Source: Liolophura sinensis | Lineage: Eukaryota > Mollusca > Polyplacophora > Chitonida > Chitonidae | DNA: 64,000 bases | Reading direction: 5' to 3' | NCBI RefSeq assembly: GCF_032854445.1 | Contig: NC_088301.1 | Location: forward strand, 310,001-374,000 | Shown: positions 1 to 11,300 of the stretch, piece by piece | Layout of the letters: each line of letters starts with the position of its first letter | Position numbering within the stretch: the stretch's first letter is position 1 | The notes under the pieces: generated by a model | Database searches by the model: none | What the model was told of the DNA's origin: nothing | Seen by the model: the letters and a program-made list of their open reading frames with translations, nothing else | Translations under genes and position numbers: made by a program

Positions 1-4
1 GTAC

Positions 5-215
5 ATGTATGATGAAGGTGGGTGTCTTTATCTTAGATTTACATGTATGCTGAAGGCAGATGTCAATATCTTAGATGTACATGTATGCAGATGCCATTAT
101 TGCAGATGTCATTATTGCAGATGTCATTATCTTAGATGTACATGTATGCTGAAGGCAGATGTCATTATCTTTGATGTCCATGTATGCTGAAGGCAGATGT
201 CATTATCTTAGCCTG
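5..215. repeat. Minisatellite, about 38-bp units
   Basis: Degenerate tandem copies of a unit built around 'cagatgtcattatctt' and 'agatgtacatgtatgctgaa'. A short ORF across it exists only because the repeat lacks stops. The array touches the left edge, so its full length is unknown. Confidence 0.8.
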
Positions 216-2262
216 CAGCTGCTATCTGCAGTGTCACTGTGTAATATCTGTTACTAGGTCTCAACAAACACCAGTGAGCAACCTTCAGTGTCAAAGTTAT
301 CCCATGGTATGACATACAAGTAATGATGGCCTTGACCTTTCTTCATCATATACATGTATCTCATTTCCTTGTTCTTGTGTTGCGACTTTATTTAGCAATA
401 TTGACAATACTCAAACATGAACATAGAGTTAGAAATTACATGTATCTAAAACATGAACTGGGTTATGTGTGATGAAGAACTTATGTAGCTGTTCATATGT
501 TCAAAACATTATCTATGGTGGAGACTGCACACTAATATGATAATCATTACTTTGTGAGCCGTAAAATTCTTTATGAAAACAAAAAAATAAATAAAATAAA
601 ATAAAAAAAACCCCACAAAACTACACACATTCCTTGCCTTTATGGCTTGGTGGTTCACAATTCACCAGTTTGAAACAGGCTTTGCTGGAGATTTTTGCTG
701 ATCGATTGGCAAAAAATCAATGGAATTATCAATGTATTATCAAGAATGGTTCATGTTACAACCATTAAGTAAATATCAGTCGTACCTGTCATCTTTATAG
801 TGTTACTTAACTATGGTTCCAAGGCTTGAAAAAGTTATAATGCGATACGTTTAACAAATTTTAGGAACTTAATTACAGATTTTAAAACCTAACACAAGCA
901 CAGATTAAGCTAATATTTTGTGAAAGGTTTTCCAGCAAAAATTTGACTGGATTTTTTGCTGATCAATATTTTTGCAAAAACTCTTCAGTGTGGGTTGTGT
1001 TTCCATGGACATGTAATTGCATCTGTGTGAATACTTGACTTTTAATTCTTCAGACAATGAGACTTACATAGAAACATTGGATTACTCTTCCATATACCCC
1101 CATGCAATTGTTTAATGCTCATGTTAAGGCTAAGTAGATCAAACACCTTTGGTTTTTAACGCATCAGACGAGGGTTTATTGCTGGGGTGAACTGACATGT
1201 AGAAGAATCATACAGATAAACACAGCTGTTAATACATGGGCCATGGAACCATTTTAACGAATGCATCAAGAAATCACATGCACTCCAGCAGCTCAAGGCA
1301 GGCGGAGGCTGGTCTGGCCACCAGGTGTTGCGTGTATCTATACCTTTGGGGAATCCCCGCTCTTGTCATCAGTCATTAAATCAAAATATAAAGGTTTACC
1401 TCGTTAAATTGTAAGTAAATCTTTATTCTGTAATGATCACACTTCTCAATTAGCCTACCCCGCCGCCAGTTTGTCATTGCAGCACAGGGAATAATACATG
1501 CGTGTACATTGCTCCTTCTTTGCCATCGACATTTCATTGAAACAAAAACAACATCCACCATGTATGACAATTCATATTTAGGCTAAAAGTATACAGAATA
1601 TGGGATTAAATGGATCTGCTAAATAACTTTTAGTGGATGGAACACAGTGATTTTATACATCAAAAATATAAGTAAGCAGGGCACACATAAATAACTTAGC
1701 AGCGTTTTCTTTTTGCATCTATTTTCTTTCAATTTTGCTGGACAGAATACAAAACAAATTATACCTTTAGCTTTAGCATACCCTTAGAGAAATGTTTGAA
1801 CATTATGAAATGATCAGTCGATAATGAGAATAATTAAGAAGATAATAGCTAAAACCACTGTTTCAAAAATTTTCTAAAATATCTAAACCAGTTGAATTTT
1901 AAAAAATGCAACCAGGATTAAATTTTCTGTCAACACATCAAACCAGATACTCACAGAAGTTCTCTTCTCTGGCTAATTTGCACCATCTTGCGTGTATTTG
2001 TTAAAACACAAAATCCACGAAAATTTAAGATAGTCTTGGCTACCATGGCAACTGCCAATGTGAATAATGCGTGTTGGTCAGGTTTATCTCGTATCATTAC
2101 TACAAAGTTATTGGGCAAGTTTTATACAAATTAGAGATGATTTGTAAAATGGCTTAGATGCCCGCCTTGACCTGCAGGAGAGATAACGCAAACATAATTG
2201 CACGTCCATGGAAATACAGCTATACATTTGTTAAAGACAAACAAATGCTTCCACTGGCTCAC
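216..2262. other. Non-coding, probably intron of the left-hand gene
   Basis: AT-rich sequence with no exon I can support. It lies downstream (minus strand) of the exon at 2263-2515, which ends in phase 1, so the gene must continue here or beyond the left edge. I saw no splice-bounded ORF here that I could defend. Confidence 0.5.
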
Positions 2263-2515
2263 CTTGAGGTTCTGTGAAGAGAGACTTTAGGAGTGCTAGA
2301 GCATCAGAAAAACACTTGACTTCCTGGGTCAACTTCATGATGTCATCCTGACCAATCATGTCAGACTCCTGCCTGCTTATACTGCACATGGAGATGCTCT
2401 TCTGTTTTGGGGATCCTGTGAGGTTTGCCGAGCGCTGTGAGCCCTCCCGAGGGCTGGTCTGGCCCCCATCCCCCGAGTCGCAATGACCCATGGAGGGCAG
2501 GTGCAGGTAATTCTC
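2263..2515 (-). CDS. Third coding exon of the left-hand gene
   Basis: Acceptor 'tgattgtttcag' at the right edge, donor CAAG|GTGAGC at the left. It is 253 nt, enters in phase 0 and leaves in phase 1. It encodes a Ser/Pro/Gly linker (ENYLHLPSMGHCDSGDGG), then a predicted helix with MKLTQEVKCFSDALALLKS. This helix is the only family-informative segment of the gene in the window. Confidence 0.75.
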
Positions 2516-5500
2516 CTGAAACAATCACAGGTGACACATATGTACATGTACTGATACAAAACACACTAAAACTGACCAATGTACGCCAGCTTCTGAGCAG
2601 AGTTACGTCCGTTTGTGACATGAAGTCATTCAGTGTTATATAGCATGGCACTAAGTGTGATTTGCAGTTACCTATTTATTCATGACTGTGGATTGTCAAC
2701 TTGGAGTAAGCTACCAGCAAAATTTCATTATTGCTGAACTTTAATCTAAAGGCCAATTTATGTACATAAAACATCAGACAGCAAAAAGGGAGATGAGAAG
2801 GCAGCATACGAACCTAAAAGAATTAACTTTCTGAACCAAACCCACCAAACCCAAGCAGCTGAAGTGTGAATATTCTCGGATGTACCATTGGGTGTGTCTA
2901 GATTTGAACTTACAATATCTACAAAGTCTAATCTAAGGGGAATCCCCACTGTTTTAATACTAGCTGGTGTACATATGTACCAGAAAGTGGCTTTCTCACT
3001 GGACAGCTTTTGTATGCTACAAAGTCAACAATGTCTAGATTTCCACTGAACTCACCGGATAAATTTATCCTGCACTTCATACATCTAGAACAGTTGTGGG
3101 TGCACGTGAACATAGCTCATTATGTTCCCCACATAAATTGGTGGGGAGGTGGGTGGGTGAAATTCGTAAGTTCTAATCAAGCCAAGAACTGACTGCTGTC
3201 AAAGACTATGGTAAGCAAAAGACTCCTTGAGAACAACTAATAACACAAATCCACTAAATAATCAAACAATTTTACAGGGTTAGGAGTCGTTCAACATTTC
3301 TACAGAAACAACAATCAAACATTTAAAATGGCTTCCTTCAAAATCTTGAAGAACTGACAACACACACCACTCCAGAATTGTCCAAAGAGACTTGCGTTAT
3401 GTACATATGCTTGCAAACCTGAATGTAAAACAAAGGAACTTCCTCATGAAGTTCATGGCAGAAATACCAAAACCTGCACTACACAATGCCCATAAGGACT
3501 TCCATCCACAGTTAACATCCTGTTCACAAAGAAGAGATAAAAAGCATTGTTACACAAATGTATACTACAACACACTTCATGACAAAAAAAACTAAAAAGC
3601 TTTGTTTCCACGTGCTACAATCTTGAGTAAGCTCTGTGTAACAGGAGCATGTTAACTGGCTAGTCAAGTTTAAGCACAGTCACTCATCTTACTACTGTCA
3701 AGCACATATGAATGCTGACAGTTTTACCAAATCCATGTCAACCATATACTTTAATCTTGCTTCATTAAGTTTGTTATGCAAAAAGTAGTAATATAAATGT
3801 TGTTCAATCAGTCACAGAATATGTACAGTTTGCTATTTGAGGAAACTTTCACTAGGGAATTCTAACCTCTCTACGTAACACCCTGCATGTACCTGTACAC
3901 ACTTACTTGTACATTCTTACCTGTACATATAGCTACTCTACAGTTTAGAAATGCCATTACCTTCAGGTAAAAACCTACAGATGGTGGTAGGTTCTCCTGG
4001 GTTCTGCGAGGTTTCCTCCCATCATAACGCTGGCCGTCGTCTTATAAGTTATTTATTTATTTGATTGGTGTTTTCCGCCGTACTCAAAAATTTTTCACTT
4101 ATACGACGGCTGCCAGCATTATGGTGGGTGGAAACCTGGAAGAGCCCGGGGAAAACCCACAACCATCCGCAGGTTGCTAGCAGACCTTCCCACCCCAGCA
4201 GACCTTCCCGGCCAGAGAGGAAGCCAGCATGAGCTGGACTTGAACTCACAGCGACCGCATTGGTGAGAGACTCCTGAGTCATAACGCTGTGCTTGCGCGC
4301 TAGCCAACTGAGCCACGGAAGCCCCGTTGTATTATAAGTGAAATAATCTTGAGTATGGCGTAAAGCAACTATCAAATCAATAAACAACCTTCACATAAAG
4401 CAAGCCAATGTAATATTAAAATATACCGAGTCTTCAATTTTTTTCCGCATCATAAACGTCTACATGTACCTTTGTGTCCTCAACAAAAAACACGATCAAC
4501 TTTAGTCTCAGCAGGACTAAGATGGCATCCCAGTTGTTTACTGGAATATTTATGAACACTGTTTACAGCTTTTCTCCAACATACGATGTCCACACTGCTT
4601 AATATTATAGTGACATATGCAGATTACACCGTTTAAATGACAGTAACAACATGTACTAATGAACAGAGTACTGCAACTACATGTTCTGTTGGACAGAGTA
4701 CTAAAACTACACATACCCTCACTGCTCAAGCTTTCTGCATATAAAAGAGCGACTTTCAGTACAACTTATGCATATTTTAAATTTGATTTTGGAAACAAAA
4801 CTACACTGCTTGGATTGGCCAGTGTCAGGGCTTCACAAAAAGTATTATTTTCTCAGTCAACACAGAGTAATGCCTTCAGAACATGCTTGAATGAACCCCT
4901 TGCAAACATGTGAAAAGGTTGAAGGATTACTGTCAGTTCCAACTGTGTGGATCAACAGACCAATTATCCTACACATGTACAGACACACTCAGGACATAAG
5001 ATTACACACTGAGATATATGAGCATCTTGCACTGTACTTCTGACATCAGTCCTTAATGGACAAAAGGACCTTCAAGATTTGTCTATGAATTTTACTGAGC
5101 ACTAGATTTTCTAGACTTGCATACTATATGTGTACTATACATACATGTACACGTAATAAAGGTGACACAGAAATAAGGCTCAGAGGCCATCCTGGTAAAA
5201 GTGGGTGAGAGACTTACCATAAAGCTACAGATAACACCCATAGTGACAGGGTGAGGTGCTGAGGTAGTGAGGGCTAGGCTGTACTGAATCTTGGAACTGA
5301 CCTCACACAGATTGTCACATTCTAACTGTCACAATCCCGCCAGATTAAATGTCACTCAGAGGAACCACTGCAAGTTCGCTCAAATAAAACACAGTCCTCA
5401 ACTGAACTCAATTTCTCAGAATACAAACATACAAATACACAAACAACTGTAAACACAGCTGTTTGAAACATTACTTAGTAATATTGTGTCGCTAAGTAAC

Positions 5501-8500
5501 AACAGAGCTCAAGGGAAACGTGTAATGTATGTAAGTGAAGTGCTCTAGTGATTCAGCTTTTAATGTTGTGGTTTTCTATTGTCTGTCATTTTCCGCGTTG
5601 TTTTACCTCCTCAATTGTCTGTGAGCTGCGGCTGTGGGTAAGAGTTGCTCGTGACTGTTGAGCCTCCCTGTAGGCTACAATCAGGCTATTGTTTTAGCAG
5701 AGAGTTTGTGACAGGGCAGAGACCTCCTGGTCAGAGCTGGGGCAGAGACATGAACATCAGCAGGGATAAGAGATCAGAGGCCAGTTCAGGAGCACTACCT
5801 CACAGGTGAGGGACATCTATCTATACATAAATGTATATGTACACTCAGGTGAGCCTGACAGGTGGACAGGTACAGAGCCAGTAGCTCCACTATAACAGCA
5901 GCCTCAGGGAACTGTATGATATCAATTTACAACTGCTTATCTTAATATAATTTTCTTGTCAAAACTATATTTGTTGTGATTGGAGGAACACTAGACTCCT
6001 GAAAATCTGACTTAATAATATTGTGGTCTGGTTTAGGAGTTGAAGAAAGCTTGACCCATTACCAGAACATCTTTCATGACCAAAAGCCACCACACAAGCA
6101 CCCACCCCACTTAACCTATTGCGAAACCTCCCATAGCCAAATACACCTTTCAAATATGGCAGGGCCATATCTACAGGAAAATGAAAAGTTCTCACCCCAA
6201 ACTGCAAAGGTGACTTTGCAACTCAAAATGATGCTTTCTGACAGCTTTAAGCCTATGAGTAAAAGAAATTTGTGTGAAGACTTAACATTTTATTGGTAAA
6301 CTATCATATTTTTGCTCAACTTACTTGTTACTTTTAAATGAGTTCATTTGATTAGTTTGGGAGCCCATGTGTTTTCTGGAAACAAAATGGTTTTAGATAT
6401 AGCTTTGTATGGGGGCCTTCAAGACTTCAGAACTTAGGATTTGATATTATATACAGAAAAGTATTGGGCAGATATCCCTGAAATACAGTATTTTGCCAAT
6501 GTTTATTTTTTTCAAGTTTGATTAATTTCATGTAAAAGAAACTTTAATGTTGCACCTAAAGTATCATATAAAGGCCTATGTGCATCTAAAAATGCATTGA
6601 ACATACCAAACAATTCACTATACCAATACAGTAGTTATATTCTTGAAGTTTTTGTCCTAAAATAAAGTCATTAATGAACATTTTATAAATATTTTTACCT
6701 TCAAGTATACTAGAATATGTTTTTTCTCCCCCCCCCCCCCCCAAAAAAATATTAATAGGCCAAAAAGGATTAAAATCATTCCCACAATGCAAATTCAGCT
6801 TTTTTGAGTCCCCTTTGGAATTAAAACTGGGAATTGTATCTGCTCTTCCACACCTAGATGATGCTGCATACAGGTTACAAGTTATTATGGACTGGCTGAA
6901 ATTAGTGCTTAACTTAATGCCTGTACATAATGCTGGGATTCAAAACATGGGCAGATATATACACTCACATTTTTGCCACTACACTCAAAAGTTCAAAATA
7001 GGTTCACCAACAATGTTTTTTGCTACACTGAAGGTTGATTGCAGATTCATGCAGGCATAACAATGCATTTTTATTCAGCTATCTATCTACATGTTTTTAT
7101 TTTGATGCTATGATGAAAATAAAATAACTGCTGAATCAGTTTTCTGCTGTGGTAATGTAAGGGAGATAATCTCGCACATTTAGTTACAAATAACACCTCA
7201 ATGCATGAATGCTGTACTCTCCCTTTTATGCATTCTCAACTTAAGACACCGAAATGCAGTGAAAATACCTTTATACTCCATCTTCCCCACATTTTTTCTC
7301 TCATGTACAAGAGTAAAATGGCATGTTGAAACAAAGTAGAATAATTCTCAACACAAAACAGATTAACCTGCACATTTACATGTAAATGTATGTATTTTAC
7401 AGGTTTATGAGAACATCCAAATGTAAAGGACTAGAAGCCTTTCCATCTCAGAATACAGAGCCATGCCTACAATGTGAGAGATCTCTGTCTGAAGGCACTA
7501 GCAGTGTACTGCATCATAAATACATCTATTACACATTTATATATTACATATTTGTGACAGTCTGGCAATCAGACATTGCAAATCAGTTATTTATTAAATG
7601 TTAATACAAGTCTTTAAGATCCTTACAAACACAGCTACCATACACACATGTACATGTGTGCTACACAGAAAGTTCTACATAAATGAATGCATCTACAGTT
7701 GTCAAAAGTTTGTTAAAACTTAATACAGGCTAAAATCTTAATACCAGTCTTATTCAAATACAAATCGCATGTGATTACGTCCAGACAAAAGTTAATACTG
7801 GGCTTAACACACTTCTGAAGAACTGGGCCCTGATGATCAGAAGTACAGAGTTGTCTCCTTTATTTTGTCTGACCAAATCACCAAGTTCAGTAGGCTCTAG
7901 TAACCAGTGAAAACGCCTCGCTGATACTTCTTTGGCCCTACCGCTGGTCCACAACAGTCGTTCTTCTGAGACTGGCCGCTTGGGGGCGCTAGCAAAATTG
8001 TTGCCTGTACCAAAAACATCCACCAATTTTTTAACAAACGACTGTTGTAAACCAGCGGGAAGGGCGAGAGTAATATGGGCGAGGCATTTTCGCTGGTTAC
8101 ATGAGCATACAAGTTCAGGTTATCAGTTCCGTTCTCTGACATGACCAGGCATTAAACAAGGCATTCTTATGGATACACAACTTCTTGTTAATAAACTGAG
8201 AAGTTGTATATATTCATAAGAATGCCTTGTTCAGTGTACTTTCATGCCAACTTCTACATGCCACTCAAACACGTCAGGCTGTGAATCTTGTTCAGAATAC
8301 ATGTTACAACATTCTGAATGGCTATCATGGCATCAGAGAGACTAGAGAGTTTGAACATCACCTCTATGCTAACACTTGCAATAAAAGCGTAACTGAGACA
8401 CTTCTACACATTTTCTTTCTTTACATAGCAGAATATTGTGATAATATAAATACGGACATTTCAATGTTTAAACATGAAGTCTTGAGGACTACATGTACAT

Positions 8501-10993
8501 GTACTTACTGGATTTAATGCATCAGTTTACTGCACACATCTTTCCGAACATAATGGAAACTGCAAACTTATACTTCAAAGTAACTATCTTCTATAAACAT
8601 TACATACAATTTTTACAGATTGTGAAGCCAAGTAATTTTATTCATGAGGCTGGTCTTTCAAATTTGATTTTGGGTTTTTGAATACTTCACCTTCTATAGC
8701 ATCAGTGTATATGACATGGTATCAGGGTGTGTGACATGGCATCAGGGTGTGTGACATGGTATCAGGGTGTGTGGCACAGTATCAGGGTGTGGGCCATAGT
8801 ACATGTATTAGAGTGTGGGACATAAAGTCAGGGCATATGTCATGGTATCAGGATGTGTAAAATGGCATCTGGGTATGTAATGTGGTGTCAGAAAGTGTGA
8901 ACTGGTATCAGAATTAGTAATATTTAACAGGGATTGTAACATGGTATCAGGGTGTGTGACATGGGGCCAGAGAGCGTGATGGTATCAGGGAAAATGACAT
9001 CTGTGTGTAGAAAAAAAACTTGAAACGATACGCCCTACGATATGCCCTATACATGTAATTGTAGCAGGAATGTATAGTTTCTTTTTTCTCACATGGTTAG
9101 TCCATCTAATGAATAACATACCCATATCTTTACTTTTCCAAAAAGCCAGAAAAGAAAATTAATGGAAGAATTAGGGTATGACAAGGCATCAGGAAATGTG
9201 ACATGGTATCAGGGTGTGTGAAATGGAATATGAGAGTTTATCAAAATCTTTTGGCATCCCAATGGAAACTGCCAGATTGGTGACAGACAAGTGGTCTTCA
9301 CTTAATGTTGGATAGGGCAAACAATCACGACTTCGAGCCTTGCCGACCCCTTACTGAGACCAAGGTCTCCCAATCTGTAACATATGGGGAATTTAATGAT
9401 TTTGTTGTCTGGTTTCAAATAAGTAACTCTGATTCGAGTGGCGCTGCCTTTGGGATCAGGTTACAATTCAAAATGCTCAAATGTGTGATAGGATATTTTC
9501 CTACATCTCTGTACAGAAGAGAAGTATTTTAGTCTGGAATCTTTCCTAAAGTAAACTTTTCTGCGACTGGTAGCTGAGTCTGGGATGAAGAAAGGAGAAA
9601 ATGCGAGTCTGTCAGTGGGATTTCTTTGGTGGCAATTAAAGGTTTTACTTTCATTTGAAGGAACTGCACGAAAACTATGCTTCTTTGTCAACAATAAAAC
9701 ATCTGAAAGTGTCTTGCATTGTACATATAGTAGGGATATAAAAGTATAACAAAATAAGGTGCAATTAAAAAATGATGGGACATTTACCACATGGGTCATA
9801 TTTCATTTGACTCTAAATGTTCAATATTTTATCATAAATTCAAGCTAAACTTTGCCGCATCTGCTTTTTTCGATATCAGCAGTGTATCTAATTTTTTGGG
9901 GAAGTCCATCAAATAAAAGTGAGATCACCAAGTGCGATTCTCCACAATGCACATGTTCGAAAAATCTCAGGTGGTGGAGAGTTCAGGATGTTGAAGACTG
10001 CACGAATATCCATACAAAAGCTTACCTGCAACAACACATGGCGATGGGCTCGGCATGGACAATAGAACACAAAACAACCTTATTTTAGACAAAAACTTTC
10101 TCATACTGTCATCCTAAACCAGAGTAGGCGAAACACACCCCAAGGTTTTGTCTGTATCGCTGGGTTCAATGAATTGGGAGTAAAATGGGGGTCAAGGGTT
10201 TTCACCTGTTCAAAAAGCTGTGATGTAGGCAATCAATTACAAAGGCAAAGGCCAGGTAGCTTACCACTGAACTCGCTTCAGATGCAGGAGGGCATGCACT
10301 AGATGAGTTGGAATCTCTACAGCTATGAAGGCTCCTCAGTGAATGCCGCATGTCCCGCTTCATAGTGGAGTAGTGGGTAGATGACGACATTCGCTGAAGA
10401 GCTTATACTGTGACAGCTTTCATAGCTATAATAAATCTATTCTAAATGGAGTAGGGAAGTATGGTGGCAGTGCAGTGGGTGCGCAAAGCAGGTTGTTAGA
10501 TTGGTGTCTTTTATTTGTGCGAGACTTGTTCGATAACAAAGACAATCAGCCTGGACTTTCGTTAAGTATGAAATTAACATTGTAACCGTTGAGACTCCAA
10601 ATACGCTGGGCCTGTATAAGAAAAGGAGTTGGAGTCTTTCAGGGCTAGTTACTACACAACCAGAGTTACACATTTACAACTAAATGTTGTTTTATCTTTC
10701 GAAAGTACAAACATATGAGTAACCCAAATCCATGATTATTCCTCCTGTAATGACTTAACTAATGACTAATTCAAGCCCATGCTCTGAAAAGTCTGGCAAC
10801 CTAAGGGAACATAACCATGCTGCGTGATTCACCGCATATCACAGTGTAACAACAACAACATATGCTATGGAATGTGCTATTTCCACACGCATTTTACCTG
10901 TTGATCGACCTGAGAAGCATCTGAGGGCACATCAGTTAACTTTTTCCTTAACTTGTTAAAGTTAAGTGTTAACTTGCGCCCAACAGCCGACAT
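2263..10993 (-). CDS. Partial spliced gene, possible ARHGAP29/ARHGAP45/GMIP-like RhoGAP N-terminus
   Basis: Three coding exons join in phase on the minus strand: 10993-10898, 10393-10265 and 2515-2263. The first begins MSAVGRKLTLNF and is basic. The second is Ser-rich (MSSSTHYSTMKRDMRHSLRS), and the third moves from a Ser/Pro linker into a helical stretch, DDIMKLTQEVKCFSDALALL. That stretch resembles the start of the conserved N-terminal region of the ARHGAP29, ARHGAP45 (HMHA1) and GMIP family, where a short helix containing a V-x-x-F-(A/S)-x-x-L-x-x-L-K pattern precedes the F-BAR region; those proteins inactivate Rho GTPases. The C1 and RhoGAP domains would lie off the left edge, so the family call rests on one motif and is tentative. 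The exon structure itself is well supported by splice sites and phase. Confidence 0.55.
2516..4045. other. Intron sequence without recognised genes
   Basis: AT-rich intron between the second and third exons of the left-hand gene. I see only short chance ORFs and no splice-bounded coding segment. Confidence 0.5.
4047..4324 (-). mobile_element. Near full-length tRNA-derived SINE, family 1
   Basis: Read on the minus strand it starts GGGGCTTCCGTGGCTCAG, has a pol III A box (TGGCTCAGTTGG) and B box (GAGTTCAAGTCC), a body containing 'ggaagcc...ggtttccaccc', and a tail ending in AATAAATAAATAA. The same element recurs throughout the window, for example at 33.5, 36.4, 43.6 and 51.7 kb. It is a retrotransposed pseudo-tRNA head and not a tRNA gene. 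Confidence 0.85.
5218..5241 (-). CDS. Candidate alternative first coding exon (8 codons)
   Basis: On the minus strand an ATG is followed by MGVICSFM and a consensus donor ATG|GTAAGT. The segment is 24 nt, so it would splice in phase 0 onto the exon at 2515-2263, exactly as the second exon does. Gly2 with Ser6 and Cys5 is the arrangement of an N-myristoylation and palmitoylation signal, so this start would give a lipid-anchored isoform. No transcript support; 24 nt with a good donor can arise by chance. Confidence 0.25.
5242..7890. other. Intron sequence without recognised genes
   Basis: Intron of the left-hand gene. It holds a C-rich homopolymer near 6727-6742 and AT-rich unique sequence. 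The small ORFs here have no splice support or recognisable domain. Confidence 0.5.
7902..8098. mobile_element. Foldback or MITE-like inverted repeat
   Basis: Two arms of about 61-62 bp are imperfect reverse complements: 7902-7962 begins 'aaccagtgaaaacgcctcgc' and ends 'acaacagtcgtt'; 8037-8098 begins 'aacgactgttgt' and ends 'cgctggtt'. They flank about 75 bp. This is the geometry of a non-autonomous foldback element. No transposase is present. Confidence 0.7.
8156..8230. repeat. Long perfect-arm hairpin
   Basis: A 16-bp perfect inverted repeat (acaaggcattcttatg / cataagaatgccttgt) encloses a second inverted pair (acaacttct / agaagttgt) around a short loop. It lies 58 bp from the foldback element and may belong to the same insertion or to a MITE of its own. 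Confidence 0.7.
8695..9230. repeat. Degenerate 20-bp minisatellite
   Basis: Units of 'catggtatcagggtgtgtga' type are repeated with substitutions from about 8700 to 9010. One more copy lies near 9200 after an interruption of unrelated sequence. Confidence 0.7.
10265..10393 (-). CDS. Second coding exon of the left-hand gene
   Basis: Acceptor 'agctcttcag' and donor TCAGTG|GTAAGC bound 129 nt (43 codons), phase 0 at both ends. It encodes a basic, Ser-rich segment (RMSSSTHYSTMKRDMRHSLR) that is likely disordered. It joins in frame to the exons at 10898-10993 and 2263-2515. Confidence 0.7.
10898..10993 (-). CDS. First coding exon of the left-hand gene
   Basis: ATG at 10993, 32 codons, donor CAACAG|GTAAAA. 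The protein starts MSAVGRKLTLNF and is Lys/Arg/Leu-rich. I chose this ATG because it is the first in the exon and lies about 290 bp downstream of the CACGTG palindrome on the same strand, and because the exon joins in phase to the next two. Confidence 0.7.
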
Positions 10994-11239
10994 TGTCTGT
11001 ATCAGTGTATGTCAGCGAAGTTCCAGAAAGTTTGCCGAGTTTCCGAAATCCAAATGTCAAAAGTTGAGCCGGGAACGAACAATATTCATTTATCCATAGC
11101 CAGGGGAAATCCTTTTTCTGTAGCACAGTTTACATGCACGGTTCATAATGAGACATTTTATGGCTCTTCCACGGTCCTTGCATCCGTTATCACCACTAAC
11201 TCATCCATTATTTTCTACCCATAGCTCCGATTGCGAGGT

Positions 11240-11300
11240 CAGCAGCCGCCATTATTTACCGGATGTATGAAAAAGTTTGGGTCACGTGACCCGGTACCTT
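11240..11300 (-). promoter_or_regulatory. Probable promoter with CACGTG palindrome
   Basis: Just upstream of the first coding exon is a GC-richer patch. It contains the perfect 14-bp palindrome GGGTCACGTGACCC (11279-11292). Its core GTCACGTGAC matches the E-box bound by USF and MiT/TFE bHLH-ZIP factors. It also holds a YY1-like GCCGCCATTATT and an ETS-like ACCGGATGT. There is no TATA box at a convincing spacing. Confidence 0.5.
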
